DNA of 64,000 nt from Paenibacillus tritici (GCF_013204885.1 NZ_JABMKX010000006.1:248001-312000), one strand, 5' to 3'; counted from the first letter of the stretch, positions 1-9,743 are shown. Numbers and translations are program-made. The notes: generated by a model not told the origin, from the letters alone.

Positions 1-242
1 AGCGCTACCCGGCTCTGAGGATGGCCATCGACTGCGGGATCGCGGGAGGGACAGCTACAACGGCCTTCAATGCGGCCAATGAGATTGCCGTTGCCCGGTT
101 CCTGCGCGGTGAAATTCCCTTTTTGCGGATTGAAGAGATTATTGATGAAGTGCTTCAGCGCCATGACAATGCGGCTAATCCCAATCTGGAACAGATTCGC
201 TTGTGCGACCTGGCTTCCCGGGAACTTGCAGCTACCCTGTAA
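1..242 (+). CDS. dxr: 1-deoxy-D-xylulose 5-phosphate reductoisomerase, C-terminal part
   Basis: This is the 3' end of a gene that starts before the window; complete codons begin at base 3 and the stop is TAA at 240-242. The visible piece opens with YPALRMAID and contains NAANEIAVARFL, the C-terminal helical domain typical of DXR, the NADPH-dependent second enzyme of the MEP isoprenoid pathway. The downstream order rseP-proS-polC is the usual dxr neighbourhood in Bacillota. The catalytic and NADPH domains are outside the window, so activity cannot be judged here. Confidence 0.9.
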   Translation, partial: RYPALRMAIDCGIAGGTATTAFNAANEIAVARFLRGEIPFLRIEEIIDEVLQRHDNAANPNLEQIRLCDLASRELAATL

Positions 243-388
243 CGGGAGCAGCTTCGCTTTCTGAACGACATAATGGCCGTGCCCTGAAAATAGGAGTGGA
301 CTGTTGATTCTCTTGTGCCCTGCCTTGGAATAATGATAAATTAAGAGGACATACTTCGGTCTTACACCTAAAGGGGGAATGTTGCGCT

Positions 389-1663
389 ATGGAGATGGTA
401 AGAGTTGTTTTTTTGACGGTGTTTATGTTCTTTGTTCTGGTGACTGTCCATGAATGGGGACATTATTATTTTGCCAAACGCGCCGGAATCCTTGTACGGG
501 AATTTGCTATCGGTTTCGGTCCGAAACTGTTCTCTTATAAACGCGGTGAAACCCAGTTCACGCTTCGCCTGCTGCCTTTTGGGGGATATGCCCGGATGGC
601 CGGCGAGGACCCGGAGATGGTTGAGATTGGCCCCGGGCAGACGATTGCCGTCCGGCTGGGTCAGGATAACAAGGTGAAGAATATTTACCTCGATTCTCTG
701 GATACGCGCAGAAATGTGATACGCGGGGAAGCGCAGTTCACCGATCTTGAGAATGAGCTGAAGATCCGTCTTGATGTGGACGGCGAAGTCACCACGTATG
801 ATGTGAACCCACAGGCGATGATGATCAAAGGCACCCAGCAGACGCAAATTGCACCTAAGGACCGGCAATTCGGCAGCAAAACCGTAGGTCAGCGCGCTAT
901 AGCGATCCTGGCTGGTCCAGTGATGAACTTCATTCTTGCGTTCGTGCTGTTCGCACTGCATTTGCAGATGGCCGGTATTCCGGTCGAGAATCCGACTTAT
1001 GTGAAGATCGGTGAAGTCAGTGAAGGAATGCCTGCTCAGGAAGCCGGTCTGCAGAAAGGGGACATCGTCGTCTCAGTGAACGGTCAAGCGATCGGCGGCG
1101 ATTATCAGAAGATGATCAAGCTCACCTCTGCCTCCAAAGGCAAAGAGATGAACTGGACGCTGCAGCGTGGCAGTGAGACCCTTAATGTGGCCATGATTCC
1201 CCGCGGAATGGAAGGGGAGGAGGGCGGCAAAGTCGGAATCACACCTGATCTACCTACCCGTAAGGCCGGTCCAGGGGAGACGATTACCAAGTCTGGTACG
1301 GCTATGGTGGACACGACCAAGCTGATCTTCATCGGCTTCAAGCAGCTGATCAACAAATTTAATATGGATGATATCTCCGGACCGGTCGGTACCTTCCAGT
1401 TGACAGGGCAGATTGCCCAGCAGGGGATTCAATACCTGACCTATTGGGCGGCTATTCTCAGCCTGTATCTGGGGATCTTCAATCTCCTGCCGATTCCTGC
1501 CCTGGATGGCAGCCGGCTCGTATTTCTCGGGGTTGAGGCGTTACGCGGTAAGCCGGTGGACCCGAGCAGGGAAGGCATGGTCCATTTTGTAGGATTTGCC
1601 CTGCTGTTCCTGGTGATGATTGCTGTTACTTATAATGATATTTTACGCCTCATAAGCGGCTGA
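389..1663 (+). CDS. rseP: Site-2 intramembrane zinc metalloprotease RseP/RasP
   Basis: This 424-aa polytopic membrane protease belongs to the family that cleaves anti-sigma factors and remnant signal peptides within the membrane. The first membrane segment carries the HEWGH zinc motif at residues 21-25. A PDZ domain lies around residues 190-270 (EAGLQKGDIVVSVNGQ), and the third zinc ligand sits in the NLLPIPALDG segment near residue 370. An AAAGGGGG ribosome site lies 11 nt before the chosen ATG; a second in-frame ATG two codons later is possible. The gene sits between dxr and proS as in B. subtilis. An ECF sigma/anti-sigma pair occurs later in the window, but no link to it can be shown. Confidence 0.95.
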   Translation: MEMVRVVFLTVFMFFVLVTVHEWGHYYFAKRAGILVREFAIGFGPKLFSYKRGETQFTLRLLPFGGYARMAGEDPEMVEIGPGQTIAVRLGQDNKVKNIYLDSLDTRRNVIRGEAQFTDLENELKIRLDVDGEVTTYDVNPQAMMIKGTQQTQIAPKDRQFGSKTVGQRAIAILAGPVMNFILAFVLFALHLQMAGIPVENPTYVKIGEVSEGMPAQEAGLQKGDIVVSVNGQAIGGDYQKMIKLTSASKGKEMNWTLQRGSETLNVAMIPRGMEGEEGGKVGITPDLPTRKAGPGETITKSGTAMVDTTKLIFIGFKQLINKFNMDDISGPVGTFQLTGQIAQQGIQYLTYWAAILSLYLGIFNLLPIPALDGSRLVFLGVEALRGKPVDPSREGMVHFVGFALLFLVMIAVTYNDILRLISG

Positions 1664-1728
1664 TTGATGTCATATCATTGTTTATCCCGTGATGGATGTG
1701 CGGGGCGAATATAGGAGGATTTCTTTAC

Positions 1729-3177
1729 ATGGCCAAAGACAAGCAATTCGTTACGGAGATCACGCCGCAGGGCGAGGATTTCTCACGCTGGTATATTGAT
1801 GTAATCAAAAAAGCGGACCTGATGGACTATTCGCCGGTCCGCGGCTGTATCGTGTTCAAACCGGACGGCTACGAGATCTGGGAGCATATCCAGGAGGAAA
1901 TGAACCGCCGTCTGAAGGCAACCGGTCACCGCAATGCCTACTTCCCGCTGTTCATTCCCGAGAGCTTTTTCCAGAAAGAGAAAGAGCATGTGGAGGGCTT
2001 CAACCCGGAGCTGCCTTGGGTGACCGAGGCCGGAGGCGATGTGCTGGAGGAACGTCTGGCGATCCGTCCTACTTCCGAGACCATGTTCGGGCATATGTAT
2101 TCCAAATGGATTCAGTCTTACCGCGATCTTCCGGTGCTGATCAACCAATGGGCTAACGTTGTCCGCTGGGAGAAGCGTACGTTACCGTTCATCCGCACTA
2201 CGGAATTCCTCTGGCAGGAAGGCCATACCGCGCATGAGAATGAGGCGGAAGCACGCGAAGAAACAATGAAGATGCTCGACAACTACCGTGATTTCGTAGA
2301 GACCTATCTGGCGATTCCGGTAGTAACCGGACAGAAGACGCCATCTGAGCGGTTCGCCGGGGCGGTGGATACGTATTCCATTGAAGCGATGATGAAGGAT
2401 GGACGGGCTGTGCAGGCCGCTACCTCGCATTATCTGGGCACCAAGTTCGCCGTTGCTTTTGACATCCAATACTTAAGCCGTGATAATGTGCTCGAATATG
2501 CGCACACGACCTCATGGGGCTCTACAACACGCCTGATCGGATCACTGATCATGGTGCATGGTGATGACCGCGGACTGGCTCTGCCGCCGAAGGTAGCGCC
2601 TACTCAGGTCATTATGATTCCCATCGGACCGCCTAAGACCCGCGAAGCGGTTATCGGACGCACCGATGAACTGTTCAGCGAACTTAAGAATGCCGGAATC
2701 CGCGTCCGTGTAGATGACCGTGCGGATGTAACCCCGGGCTGGAAGTTCAATGAATATGAGATGCGTGGTGTTCCTGTCCGTCTGGAGCTTGGACCACGGG
2801 ATATGGAGAACGGAGTCTGTGTGCTGGTCTCCCGGATCAGCGGAGAGAAGAAGGTGATCCAGCAGGAGAACCTGGTTGAAGAAGTGCAAGCTATGCTGGA
2901 GCAGGTACATCAGGAGATGTTCGAGCGGGCGCTGAAGTTCCGTGAGGATCATTTCTATTCGGTAGATACCTTGGAGCAGATGAAAGATTCCATGGAGGAG
3001 AAACGCGGCTTTGCGCTAGCTGGCTGGTGCGGCTCTGAGGAATGTGAGACCAAGGTTAAGGAAGAAACCGGCGCAGGCAGCCGCAACATTCCGTTCAACC
3101 CTTCCGAAACGAAAGAAACCTGTATCTGCTGTGGTAAGCCGGCCCGCCATACGGTTGTTTTTGCCAAAGCGTATTAA
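1729..3177 (+). CDS. proS: Prolyl-tRNA synthetase, short archaeal/eukaryotic-type
   Basis: ProRS charges tRNA-Pro. I start at ATG 1729 because AGGAGG at 1713-1718 is well placed for it; an upstream in-frame ATG at 1696 lacks such a site. The protein is 482 aa, much shorter than the roughly 570-aa bacterial form with an editing insertion. It has the class II core, an anticodon-binding domain and a C-terminal cysteine-rich zinc-type domain (Cys434, 439, 465, 467, 468) ending in AKAY. These are hallmarks of the archaeal/eukaryotic-like ProS group. No T-box leader fits in the 65-bp gap from rseP. Confidence 0.95.
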   Translation: MAKDKQFVTEITPQGEDFSRWYIDVIKKADLMDYSPVRGCIVFKPDGYEIWEHIQEEMNRRLKATGHRNAYFPLFIPESFFQKEKEHVEGFNPELPWVTEAGGDVLEERLAIRPTSETMFGHMYSKWIQSYRDLPVLINQWANVVRWEKRTLPFIRTTEFLWQEGHTAHENEAEAREETMKMLDNYRDFVETYLAIPVVTGQKTPSERFAGAVDTYSIEAMMKDGRAVQAATSHYLGTKFAVAFDIQYLSRDNVLEYAHTTSWGSTTRLIGSLIMVHGDDRGLALPPKVAPTQVIMIPIGPPKTREAVIGRTDELFSELKNAGIRVRVDDRADVTPGWKFNEYEMRGVPVRLELGPRDMENGVCVLVSRISGEKKVIQQENLVEEVQAMLEQVHQEMFERALKFREDHFYSVDTLEQMKDSMEEKRGFALAGWCGSEECETKVKEETGAGSRNIPFNPSETKETCICCGKPARHTVVFAKAY

Positions 3178-3310
3178 TCAGCAGCCTAATAATTCTTAAA
3201 CATAGCTTCTGGCGAGAGGAGTCGGCGGGCCGCAAGTACCCAATGCTTTTTGAGCCGGAGGCTTTTTCTAAAGATATAACCCAATTATTGCTGAGTTAGG
3301 TGGGGAGAGC

Positions 3311-6300
3311 ATGGAGCAGAACATGGAGAGAAGAAAGAGGTTTGAGCTGTTGATGAAGCAGGGGGAGATTCCGCCTGCCATGATCGATCCCTATTTTTTG
3401 GACGGACAGATTGAACGTGTGGAGATCAGCCGCGGCAACCGTGACTGGCATATTGTGATTGCGAAAGACAGCCTGATTCCGGCCCAGACCTACCGGGCCT
3501 TCGTGCTTAGAATGCGTGAGAAGCTGCAGCATATCGCCAAGGTCAGCTTCTTATTCCTATATGGTGACACCATCAACAGAGCAGATATTGTACAGGAGTA
3601 CTGGGGAATGTTCCTGGAGTGGGTCCAGCGTGAGATTCCATCGGTTAACGGGTGGCTGACGCGCTCCAGTCAGGATCTGCAGGAAGGTACGCTTATCCTT
3701 AGCCTGAACGATTCAATGTCGCTCGAGCTGGCCCGCAAAAAAGGGATCGAAGCCGCCATTATTAAATATTATGATAAATATTTCGGTCTCACCCTGAAGG
3801 TGAAGCTGCAGCTTACCGAGGATGAGAGCAAGAGCAAGGCAGACGCCTATGAGGAATTCCAGCAGAAGCTTCAGCAGGAGCAGCGTGAGCTGGTAGAAAT
3901 GATGATGATGGCCAGCGAGCCGGACGAGCCTGAAGAGGCGGGGGATCCGAATGAGGTGATTAAGCTTCAGATCGGGAATGACATTAAGGAACAGGCTGTA
4001 CCTATTCTGGAGATTCAGGATGAGGAGAAGAAGATCACGATCCAAGGGACCATCTTCGGGCTGGACAGCAAGGAGCTGCGCAACGGAAATACGCTGTTCA
4101 CCTTCTGCATTACCGACTTTACGGATTCACTGCAGCTGAAGATGTTCGCTAAGACCAAGGAAGATTTGAAAATTATGGGCCAGCTGGCTAACGGCAAATG
4201 GGTGCGGGCCCGCGGTAAAGTGGAATACGACCGGTTCATGCAGATTCCTGAGCTGGTCATGATTCCTTCCGATCTGACCGAAGTGTCTGCACCGCCTGCC
4301 CGTAAGGACAATGCGAAGCAGAAGCGGGTGGAATTCCACCTCCATACAACAATGAGTACGATGGATGCGGTAACGCCTATAGATACCTATGTCAAAACCG
4401 CAGCGAAATGGGGCCATCCGGCGCTTGCCGTGACCGATCACGGGAATGTGCAGAGCTACCCGGATGCGAACCATGCCGCCCATAAGCATAAGCTCAAAAT
4501 GCTCTACGGTGTGGAGGCCAACGTTGTAAATGACGCGGTTAACATCGTGGAGAATGCGCAGCCGCTGGATCTTAAGACAGCTACCTATGTTGTCTTTGAC
4601 ATCGAGACCACGGGGCTGTCGATCACACGCAATAACATCACCGAGCTTGCAGCGATCAAAATGTGCGAAGGCAAAGAGCTGGACCGCTACTCGACCTTCG
4701 TGAATCCGCATGAGAAAATTCCATATCACATCCAGCAGCTGACCAATATTACGGATGAAATGGTCAAGGATGCGCCGGATCTTGAGCCTGTGCTGAAGGG
4801 GTTTGTAGAGTTCGTGGGTGACAGCATTCTGGTAGCGCACAATGCACGGTTCGATATGGGCTTCATTCAGGCTTCCCTGAAGAAGCTGGGCCAGCCGGAG
4901 CTGCCGAATCCGTCACTGGATACGCTGGAGCTGGCGCGCCTGCTCTTCCCGACCATGAAGAACCACCGGCTCAATACGCTGGCTGACAAATATAAGGTGC
5001 TGCTGGAGAGCCATCACCGGGCGATTGATGATACGATTGCGCTGGGCGGGATTCTGAACGGATTGTTGGCAGATGCGGAGAAGATGAAGGGCATGACCCG
5101 TCTTGACCGGCTGAATGACTATGTAGGCAATGACCTGTCGAATGTGCGGCCGTTTCACTGCGGCATCTATGCGCTGAACCCGGTCGGCAAAAAAAATCTC
5201 TACAAGCTGATCTCATTATCCCATACGGAGTACTACAAGCGGGTGCCCTGCATCCCCAAATCGAAGCTTGAAGAGCACCGGGACGGCCTGATCGTGATTT
5301 CCGGCTGTGAGCGCGGCGAGTTCTTTGAAGCTGTGCTGAACAAAACCGTGGAAGAGGCGATTGAGGTTGCCCAGTTCTATGATGTATTGGAAATCCAGCC
5401 GTTGACTATGTACATGCACCTGGTGGACAAAGGATTCGTAGCCAGCCCCGAAGATCTGCGCGGTGTGGTCCGCAAGATTTGTGAAATCGGCGAACAGATG
5501 AACAAACCGGTTATAGCTACCGGCAATGTGCATTATCTGGAGCCGCGCGACAAGCTGTTCCGCGATATTACGATTCACGGAATTACCGGCTTCAGCCCGC
5601 TGAAGGACCAGAATAAGCCGGATGCCCACTTCCGTACGACCGATGAGATGCTGGCCGAATTCGAATTCCTGGGTGCGGAGAAGGCCATGGAGGTCGTTGT
5701 AACGAATACCGTGGAGCTGGCAGAACGATTCGAGGAATATGATCTGTTTCCCAGCGACCTGTTCACCCCGATTATTGAAGGGGCGGATGATGAGATCCGC
5801 AATACCTGCTATGATACAGCCAAATCAATCTATGGTGAGGAATTGCCGGAGGTTGTGGTTGCCCGTCTGGAGAAGGAGCTGGCCCCGATTATTAAATACG
5901 GGTTCTCTGCCAACTATCTGATCTCGGAACGGCTTGTTAAAAAGTCGAACCAGGACGGGTATCTGGTAGGCTCGCGTGGATCGGTAGGCTCGTCGGTGGT
6001 TGCTACGTTCCTCGGGATCTCGGAGGTTAATCCGCTTCCAGCTCACTATATTTGTACCAATTCGGAATGCCGGCACAGTGAATGGTTCCTCGACGGCAGT
6101 GTGCCGAGCGGCTTCGACCTGCCGGATAAGGACTGCCCGGACTGCGGCGGACGGCTTAAGGGAGAAGGCCAGGATATTCCGTTTGAGACCTTCCTGGGCT
6201 TCAAAGGGGACAAGGTTCCCGATATCGATCTTAACTTCTCCGGGGAGTATCAGCCGAACGCCCACAACTTTACCAAAACCATGTTCGGGCCGGACAACGT

Positions 6301-7642
6301 ATTCCGTGCCGGAACGATCGGTACGGTAGCGGAGAAGACCGCCTTTGGGTTCACGAAGAAATATGAGGAGCATCACCAGAAGCGCTGGCGTGGAGCCGAG
6401 GTTGGGCGTCTGGCTGCCGGATGCACCGGCGTGAAGCGCAGTACCGGCCAGCATCCCGGCGGTATCGTCGTCTTGCCCGATTATATGGAGATTGAAGATA
6501 TTACTCCGGTGCAGTTCCCGGCGGATGATGTTACAGCGGAATGGAAAACGACCCATTTTGACTATCACGCCTTCGATGCCAACCTGCTTAAGCTTGATAT
6601 TCTCGGGCACGATGATCCGACCATGATGCGGATGCTGCAGGATCTGACCGGTGTGGACCCGACGACCATTCCGATGAATGATCCCAAAGTGATGAGCATG
6701 TTCAACTCTACGGATGCGCTTGGGGTAAGGCCGGATCAGATCCGTACACCCGTAGCAACTTATGGAGTGCCGGAAATGGGAACGAAGTTTGTGCGCCAGA
6801 TGCTTGTGGAAGCGAAGCCTTCCAGCTTCGCCGACCTGCTGCAGATTTCCGGCCTCTCCCACGGTACTGGCGTGTGGCTGGGGAACGCCCAGGAGCTGAT
6901 CAAGAACAATACCTGCAACATCAAGACGGTGATCGGCTGTCGTGATGATATCATGCTCTACCTGATCTATAAGGCGGGGATGGATGCCAGTCTGGCCTTC
7001 AAAATTACGGAAAGTGTGCGTAAAGGGAAGGGGCTGCCGCCGGAATGGATTGAAGAGATGAAGAACTGCAAGGTGCCGCAGTGGTATATTGATTCCTGTC
7101 TCAAAATCCAGTACATGTTCCCGAAGGCCCATGCCGCAGCCTATGTCATTTCAGCGGTGCGCACAGCCTTCTTCAAGCTGTATCATCCGATAGAATATTA
7201 TGCGACTTATTTCTCGGTCCGTGCCGCAGATTTCGATATCGAGCTGTGCTGCAAGGGCTATGAAGCCATCGCACGCCAGATCGTAGAGATCGAGCAAAAG
7301 GGCTTCCAGGCCTTGCCGAAGGAAAAAGCGATGCTTCCGGTACTGGAGATGGCCCTGGAGATGACAGCACGCGGCTTCACCTTCAAGAACATTGATTTGT
7401 ACCGTTCGGATGCCACCAAATTTACGGTGGACGGCACCAGCCTGATTCCGCCGTTCTCCTCACTCGCCGGAATCGGGGACAATGCCGCCATTCATATCGC
7501 CGCTGCCAAGGACGCGGGGGAATTCCTCTCCATTGAGGATTTCCAGCAGAAATCCAAGGCCAGTAAAACGGTGATTGAGCTGCTTAACGGAATGGGCTGT
7601 TTCCGCGGACTTCCGGAGAGCAATCAGCTTTCATTGTTCTAA
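3311..7642 (+). CDS. polC: DNA polymerase III alpha subunit, Gram-positive PolC type
   Basis: This is the 1443-aa replicative polymerase of Bacillota. Domains in order: N-terminal region; OB fold around residues 235-335 (ITIQGTIFGLDS); PHP domain beginning at VEFHLHTTMSTMDAV; an inserted DEDD proofreading exonuclease beginning at VVFDIETTGLS near residue 425; a zinc finger near 911 (CTNSEC and CPDCGG); and the polymerase core with VPDIDLNFSGE near residue 967. The length and the exonuclease-within-PHP arrangement match PolC rather than DnaE. The start at ATG 3311 follows GGTGGGGAG; an ATG at 3323 is an alternative. The 133-bp gap from proS holds only a weak GC-rich hairpin. Confidence 0.97.
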   Translation: MEQNMERRKRFELLMKQGEIPPAMIDPYFLDGQIERVEISRGNRDWHIVIAKDSLIPAQTYRAFVLRMREKLQHIAKVSFLFLYGDTINRADIVQEYWGMFLEWVQREIPSVNGWLTRSSQDLQEGTLILSLNDSMSLELARKKGIEAAIIKYYDKYFGLTLKVKLQLTEDESKSKADAYEEFQQKLQQEQRELVEMMMMASEPDEPEEAGDPNEVIKLQIGNDIKEQAVPILEIQDEEKKITIQGTIFGLDSKELRNGNTLFTFCITDFTDSLQLKMFAKTKEDLKIMGQLANGKWVRARGKVEYDRFMQIPELVMIPSDLTEVSAPPARKDNAKQKRVEFHLHTTMSTMDAVTPIDTYVKTAAKWGHPALAVTDHGNVQSYPDANHAAHKHKLKMLYGVEANVVNDAVNIVENAQPLDLKTATYVVFDIETTGLSITRNNITELAAIKMCEGKELDRYSTFVNPHEKIPYHIQQLTNITDEMVKDAPDLEPVLKGFVEFVGDSILVAHNARFDMGFIQASLKKLGQPELPNPSLDTLELARLLFPTMKNHRLNTLADKYKVLLESHHRAIDDTIALGGILNGLLADAEKMKGMTRLDRLNDYVGNDLSNVRPFHCGIYALNPVGKKNLYKLISLSHTEYYKRVPCIPKSKLEEHRDGLIVISGCERGEFFEAVLNKTVEEAIEVAQFYDVLEIQPLTMYMHLVDKGFVASPEDLRGVVRKICEIGEQMNKPVIATGNVHYLEPRDKLFRDITIHGITGFSPLKDQNKPDAHFRTTDEMLAEFEFLGAEKAMEVVVTNTVELAERFEEYDLFPSDLFTPIIEGADDEIRNTCYDTAKSIYGEELPEVVVARLEKELAPIIKYGFSANYLISERLVKKSNQDGYLVGSRGSVGSSVVATFLGISEVNPLPAHYICTNSECRHSEWFLDGSVPSGFDLPDKDCPDCGGRLKGEGQDIPFETFLGFKGDKVPDIDLNFSGEYQPNAHNFTKTMFGPDNVFRAGTIGTVAEKTAFGFTKKYEEHHQKRWRGAEVGRLAAGCTGVKRSTGQHPGGIVVLPDYMEIEDITPVQFPADDVTAEWKTTHFDYHAFDANLLKLDILGHDDPTMMRMLQDLTGVDPTTIPMNDPKVMSMFNSTDALGVRPDQIRTPVATYGVPEMGTKFVRQMLVEAKPSSFADLLQISGLSHGTGVWLGNAQELIKNNTCNIKTVIGCRDDIMLYLIYKAGMDASLAFKITESVRKGKGLPPEWIEEMKNCKVPQWYIDSCLKIQYMFPKAHAAAYVISAVRTAFFKLYHPIEYYATYFSVRAADFDIELCCKGYEAIARQIVEIEQKGFQALPKEKAMLPVLEMALEMTARGFTFKNIDLYRSDATKFTVDGTSLIPPFSSLAGIGDNAAIHIAAAKDAGEFLSIEDFQQKSKASKTVIELLNGMGCFRGLPESNQLSLF

Positions 7643-7681
7643 CCTGACACCCTCCGAAATAAGGGAGTCAAGGGCTGGTAC

Positions 7682-7710
7682 TTGTCAGTGCAGGCTCACT
7701 ATGGTATAAT
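7682..7710 (+). promoter_or_regulatory. Sigma-A promoter of the rimP-nusA-infB operon
   Basis: TTGTCA at 7682-7687 and a perfect TATAAT at 7705-7710 are separated by 17 bp. The site lies just after polC and reads into rimP, so the translation-factor operon can be transcribed independently of polC. Confidence 0.75.
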
Positions 7711-7742
7711 TTTTTTGGTAATAATGAGATAAGTCCGTTGTG

Positions 7743-7768
7743 TAAAGAGTGGGGAAACCCACTCTTTA
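7743..7768 (+). promoter_or_regulatory. Perfect leader hairpin upstream of rimP
   Basis: TAAAGAGTGGG (7743-7753) and CCCACTCTTTA (7758-7768) form an 11-bp perfect stem closed by a GAAA loop, a GNRA tetraloop. It begins about 26 nt after the predicted transcription start and has no following U tract, so it is not a simple terminator. It could stabilise the 5' end or be part of a regulatory leader; its function is unknown. Confidence 0.6.
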
Positions 7769-7813
7769 TCTTTGGTATATAGCAAAAGACAAGTTCGTGG
7801 AGGTAATCTTCTT

Positions 7814-8281
7814 TTGAGCACACCTAAATCCAAAATTAAACAAACGGTAGAGCAGCTGCTCGGGTCCTATCTGGAGGACAATGGTTTCGAACTGGTGGAC
7901 GTTGAATACGTGAAGGAAGGCTCCAACTGGTTTCTGCGCGTATTCGTAGATAAAGAGGGCGGCATTGATATTGATGACTGCGGAACCATCAGCGAATATA
8001 TCAGCCAGAAGCTGGATGAGAACGATCCGTTCGCCGAAGCTTATTTCCTTGAAGTCTCCTCGCCGGGAGCGGAGCGTCCGCTCAAGAAAGCTGCGGATGT
8101 GGCCAAGGCGGTAGGCAAGGACGTATATGTAACCGTATATGAACCGATTCAAGGACTCAAAGAATTCGAAGGTCGTTTGCTCTCGTTCGAGAACGAGGAA
8201 CTGCTCATCTCCGCGGGCAAAAAACAACATGCTGTACCGTACGCCAAGGTCGCCAGTGCGAGATTGGCCATTATTTTTTAA
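7814..8281 (+). CDS. rimP: Ribosome maturation factor RimP
   Basis: RimP assists maturation of the 30S ribosomal subunit. I start at TTG 7814 because GGAGGTA at 7799-7805 lies about 8 nt upstream. The in-frame ATG at 7772 lies inside the leader, just beyond the hairpin, and has no ribosome site. The 155-aa product shows the family's N-terminal alpha/beta domain (ELVDVEYVKEG, LRVFVDKEGGI) and the signature SSPGAERPL before the C-terminal Sm-like domain. It is the first gene of the nusA-infB operon, 26 bp before nusA. Confidence 0.93.
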   Translation: MSTPKSKIKQTVEQLLGSYLEDNGFELVDVEYVKEGSNWFLRVFVDKEGGIDIDDCGTISEYISQKLDENDPFAEAYFLEVSSPGAERPLKKAADVAKAVGKDVYVTVYEPIQGLKEFEGRLLSFENEELLISAGKKQHAVPYAKVASARLAIIF

Positions 8282-8307
8282 CGTCTTGAAAGGGGGACCG
8301 GAATTTC

Positions 8308-9405
8308 ATGAGTATGGAGTTTATTGAAGCTATGAATGAACTGGAAAGGGAGAAAGGCATCAGCAAGGATGTGCTGTTCGAAGCCATCGAAGCGGCGCTG
8401 ATCTCCAGCTATAAACGCAATTTCAATGCGGCGCAGAATGTGCGTGTGGACATGAACCGCAACACAGGCGTGATCAAGGTATTTGCCCGCAAGCTGATTG
8501 TGGAGGAGGTACTGGACGCACGGACAGAGATCTCACTCCTGGCTGCCCGGGAGATCAACCCGCATTTCCAGCTGGAGGATATCGCCGAGCAAGAGGTCAC
8601 GCCGCGTGATTTCGGCCGTATTGCCGCCCAGACTGCGAAGCAGGTGGTCACCCAGCGTATCCGCGAAGCGGAACGCGGCCTGATCTACAACGCTTTTATC
8701 GACAAGGAAGATGATATTGTTACCGGCCTTGTACAGCGCCAGGATATGCGTAACATCTATGTGGATCTTGGCAAGATCGAGGCGGTTCTTCCGCTAAGCG
8801 AGCTTATGCCTGGAGAGAAGTTCAAGCAGAGCGAGCGTATCAAGGCTTATATCACCAAGGTGGAGAATACGACTAAAGGGCCGCAGATTATGCTGTCCCG
8901 CAGTCATCCGGGTCTCTTGAAGCGTCTGTTCGAGCTGGAAGTTCCGGAGATTTTTGACGGGGTAGTGGAGATTCGTTCCGTTGCCCGCGAAGCCGGCTTC
9001 CGTTCCAAGATCGCCGTATTCTCGCGTAATCCCGAAGTGGACCCGGTGGGCTCATGCGTAGGCCCAAGAGGCACACGAGTACAGACCATCGTAACCGAGC
9101 TTCGCGGCGAGAAGATTGATATCGTAAGATATTCCGAGCTGGTCCAGGAGTATGTGGCTAACGCGCTCAGCCCGTCCAAGGTACTTGAGGTTCAAGTCTT
9201 TGAAGCGGAGAAAATGGCCCGCGTGATCGTTCCTGATTATCAGCTGTCGCTCGCGATCGGCATCAAGGGACAGAACGCCCGTCTTGCCGCCAAGCTGACC
9301 GGCTGGAAGATCGATATCAAGAGCGAGACTCAGGCGGAGCAGGAATACGGCAGACCCAGAACGTCCAATGATGAAATGCATCAGGATTCCGTCTCCATCG
9401 ATTAA
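8308..9405 (+). CDS. nusA: Transcription termination/antitermination factor NusA
   Basis: This 365-aa RNA polymerase-binding factor modulates pausing, intrinsic termination and antitermination. It has an N-terminal polymerase-binding domain, an S1 domain starting near residue 136 (GLVQRQDMRNIYVDLGKIEA), a KH domain with GSCVGPRGTRV near 247 and a second KH domain with AIGIKGQNARLAAKL near 313. It stops after KH2 and lacks the acidic repeats of the E. coli protein, as is normal in Bacillota. AAAGGGGGA precedes the ATG. It lies between rimP and rnpM. Confidence 0.97.
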   Translation: MSMEFIEAMNELEREKGISKDVLFEAIEAALISSYKRNFNAAQNVRVDMNRNTGVIKVFARKLIVEEVLDARTEISLLAAREINPHFQLEDIAEQEVTPRDFGRIAAQTAKQVVTQRIREAERGLIYNAFIDKEDDIVTGLVQRQDMRNIYVDLGKIEAVLPLSELMPGEKFKQSERIKAYITKVENTTKGPQIMLSRSHPGLLKRLFELEVPEIFDGVVEIRSVAREAGFRSKIAVFSRNPEVDPVGSCVGPRGTRVQTIVTELRGEKIDIVRYSELVQEYVANALSPSKVLEVQVFEAEKMARVIVPDYQLSLAIGIKGQNARLAAKLTGWKIDIKSETQAEQEYGRPRTSNDEMHQDSVSID

Positions 9406-9434
9406 TGAATGCTGACTGACGGGAGGCGCTACTT

Positions 9435-9743
9435 ATGAAGCAAAGAAAGGTGCCGCTGCGTAAATGCGTTGCCAGCCAAGAGATGATGCCCAAGAAAGAG
9501 CTGATTCGCGTGGTGAGAACGCCTGAAGGCGAGGTGCTGATCGACCTGACAGGCAAGAAGTCGGGCCGTGGCGCTTATATCTGCGGCAAACTGGAATACT
9601 TTAAGTTAGCACAAAAGACCAAAGCACTTGACCGCGCATTGAAATGTCAGGTGAGTCCTGAAATCTATGCCCAGCTTGCCCGGGATTTTGCATCCGTGGA
9701 GGAGCAGTTTTTGGCAGCGAAGGATAGTGAGGACAATGAGTAA
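9435..9743 (+). CDS. rnpM: RnpM (YlxR), RNase P-modulating RNA-binding protein
   Basis: This 102-aa basic protein is of the YlxR/DUF448 family, with PLRKCVASQEMMPKKELIRVVR near the start and the hallmark GRGAYIC motif at about residues 45-51. In B. subtilis the family has been reported to bind RNase P RNA and modulate its activity. GGGAGGCGC upstream of the ATG serves as the ribosome site. Its end overlaps ylxQ by 8 nt, which implies translational coupling in the nusA operon. Confidence 0.93.
   Translation: MKQRKVPLRKCVASQEMMPKKELIRVVRTPEGEVLIDLTGKKSGRGAYICGKLEYFKLAQKTKALDRALKCQVSPEIYAQLARDFASVEEQFLAAKDSEDNE

Noticed and set aside
313..342. Possible promoter before rseP (TTGTGC and TAAATT)
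   Set aside because: Both boxes are weak and the region is AT-rich, so the match is not distinctive.
5825..7132. 435-codon minus-strand frame antisense to polC
   Set aside because: Composition and position are those of a codon-bias shadow of PolC.
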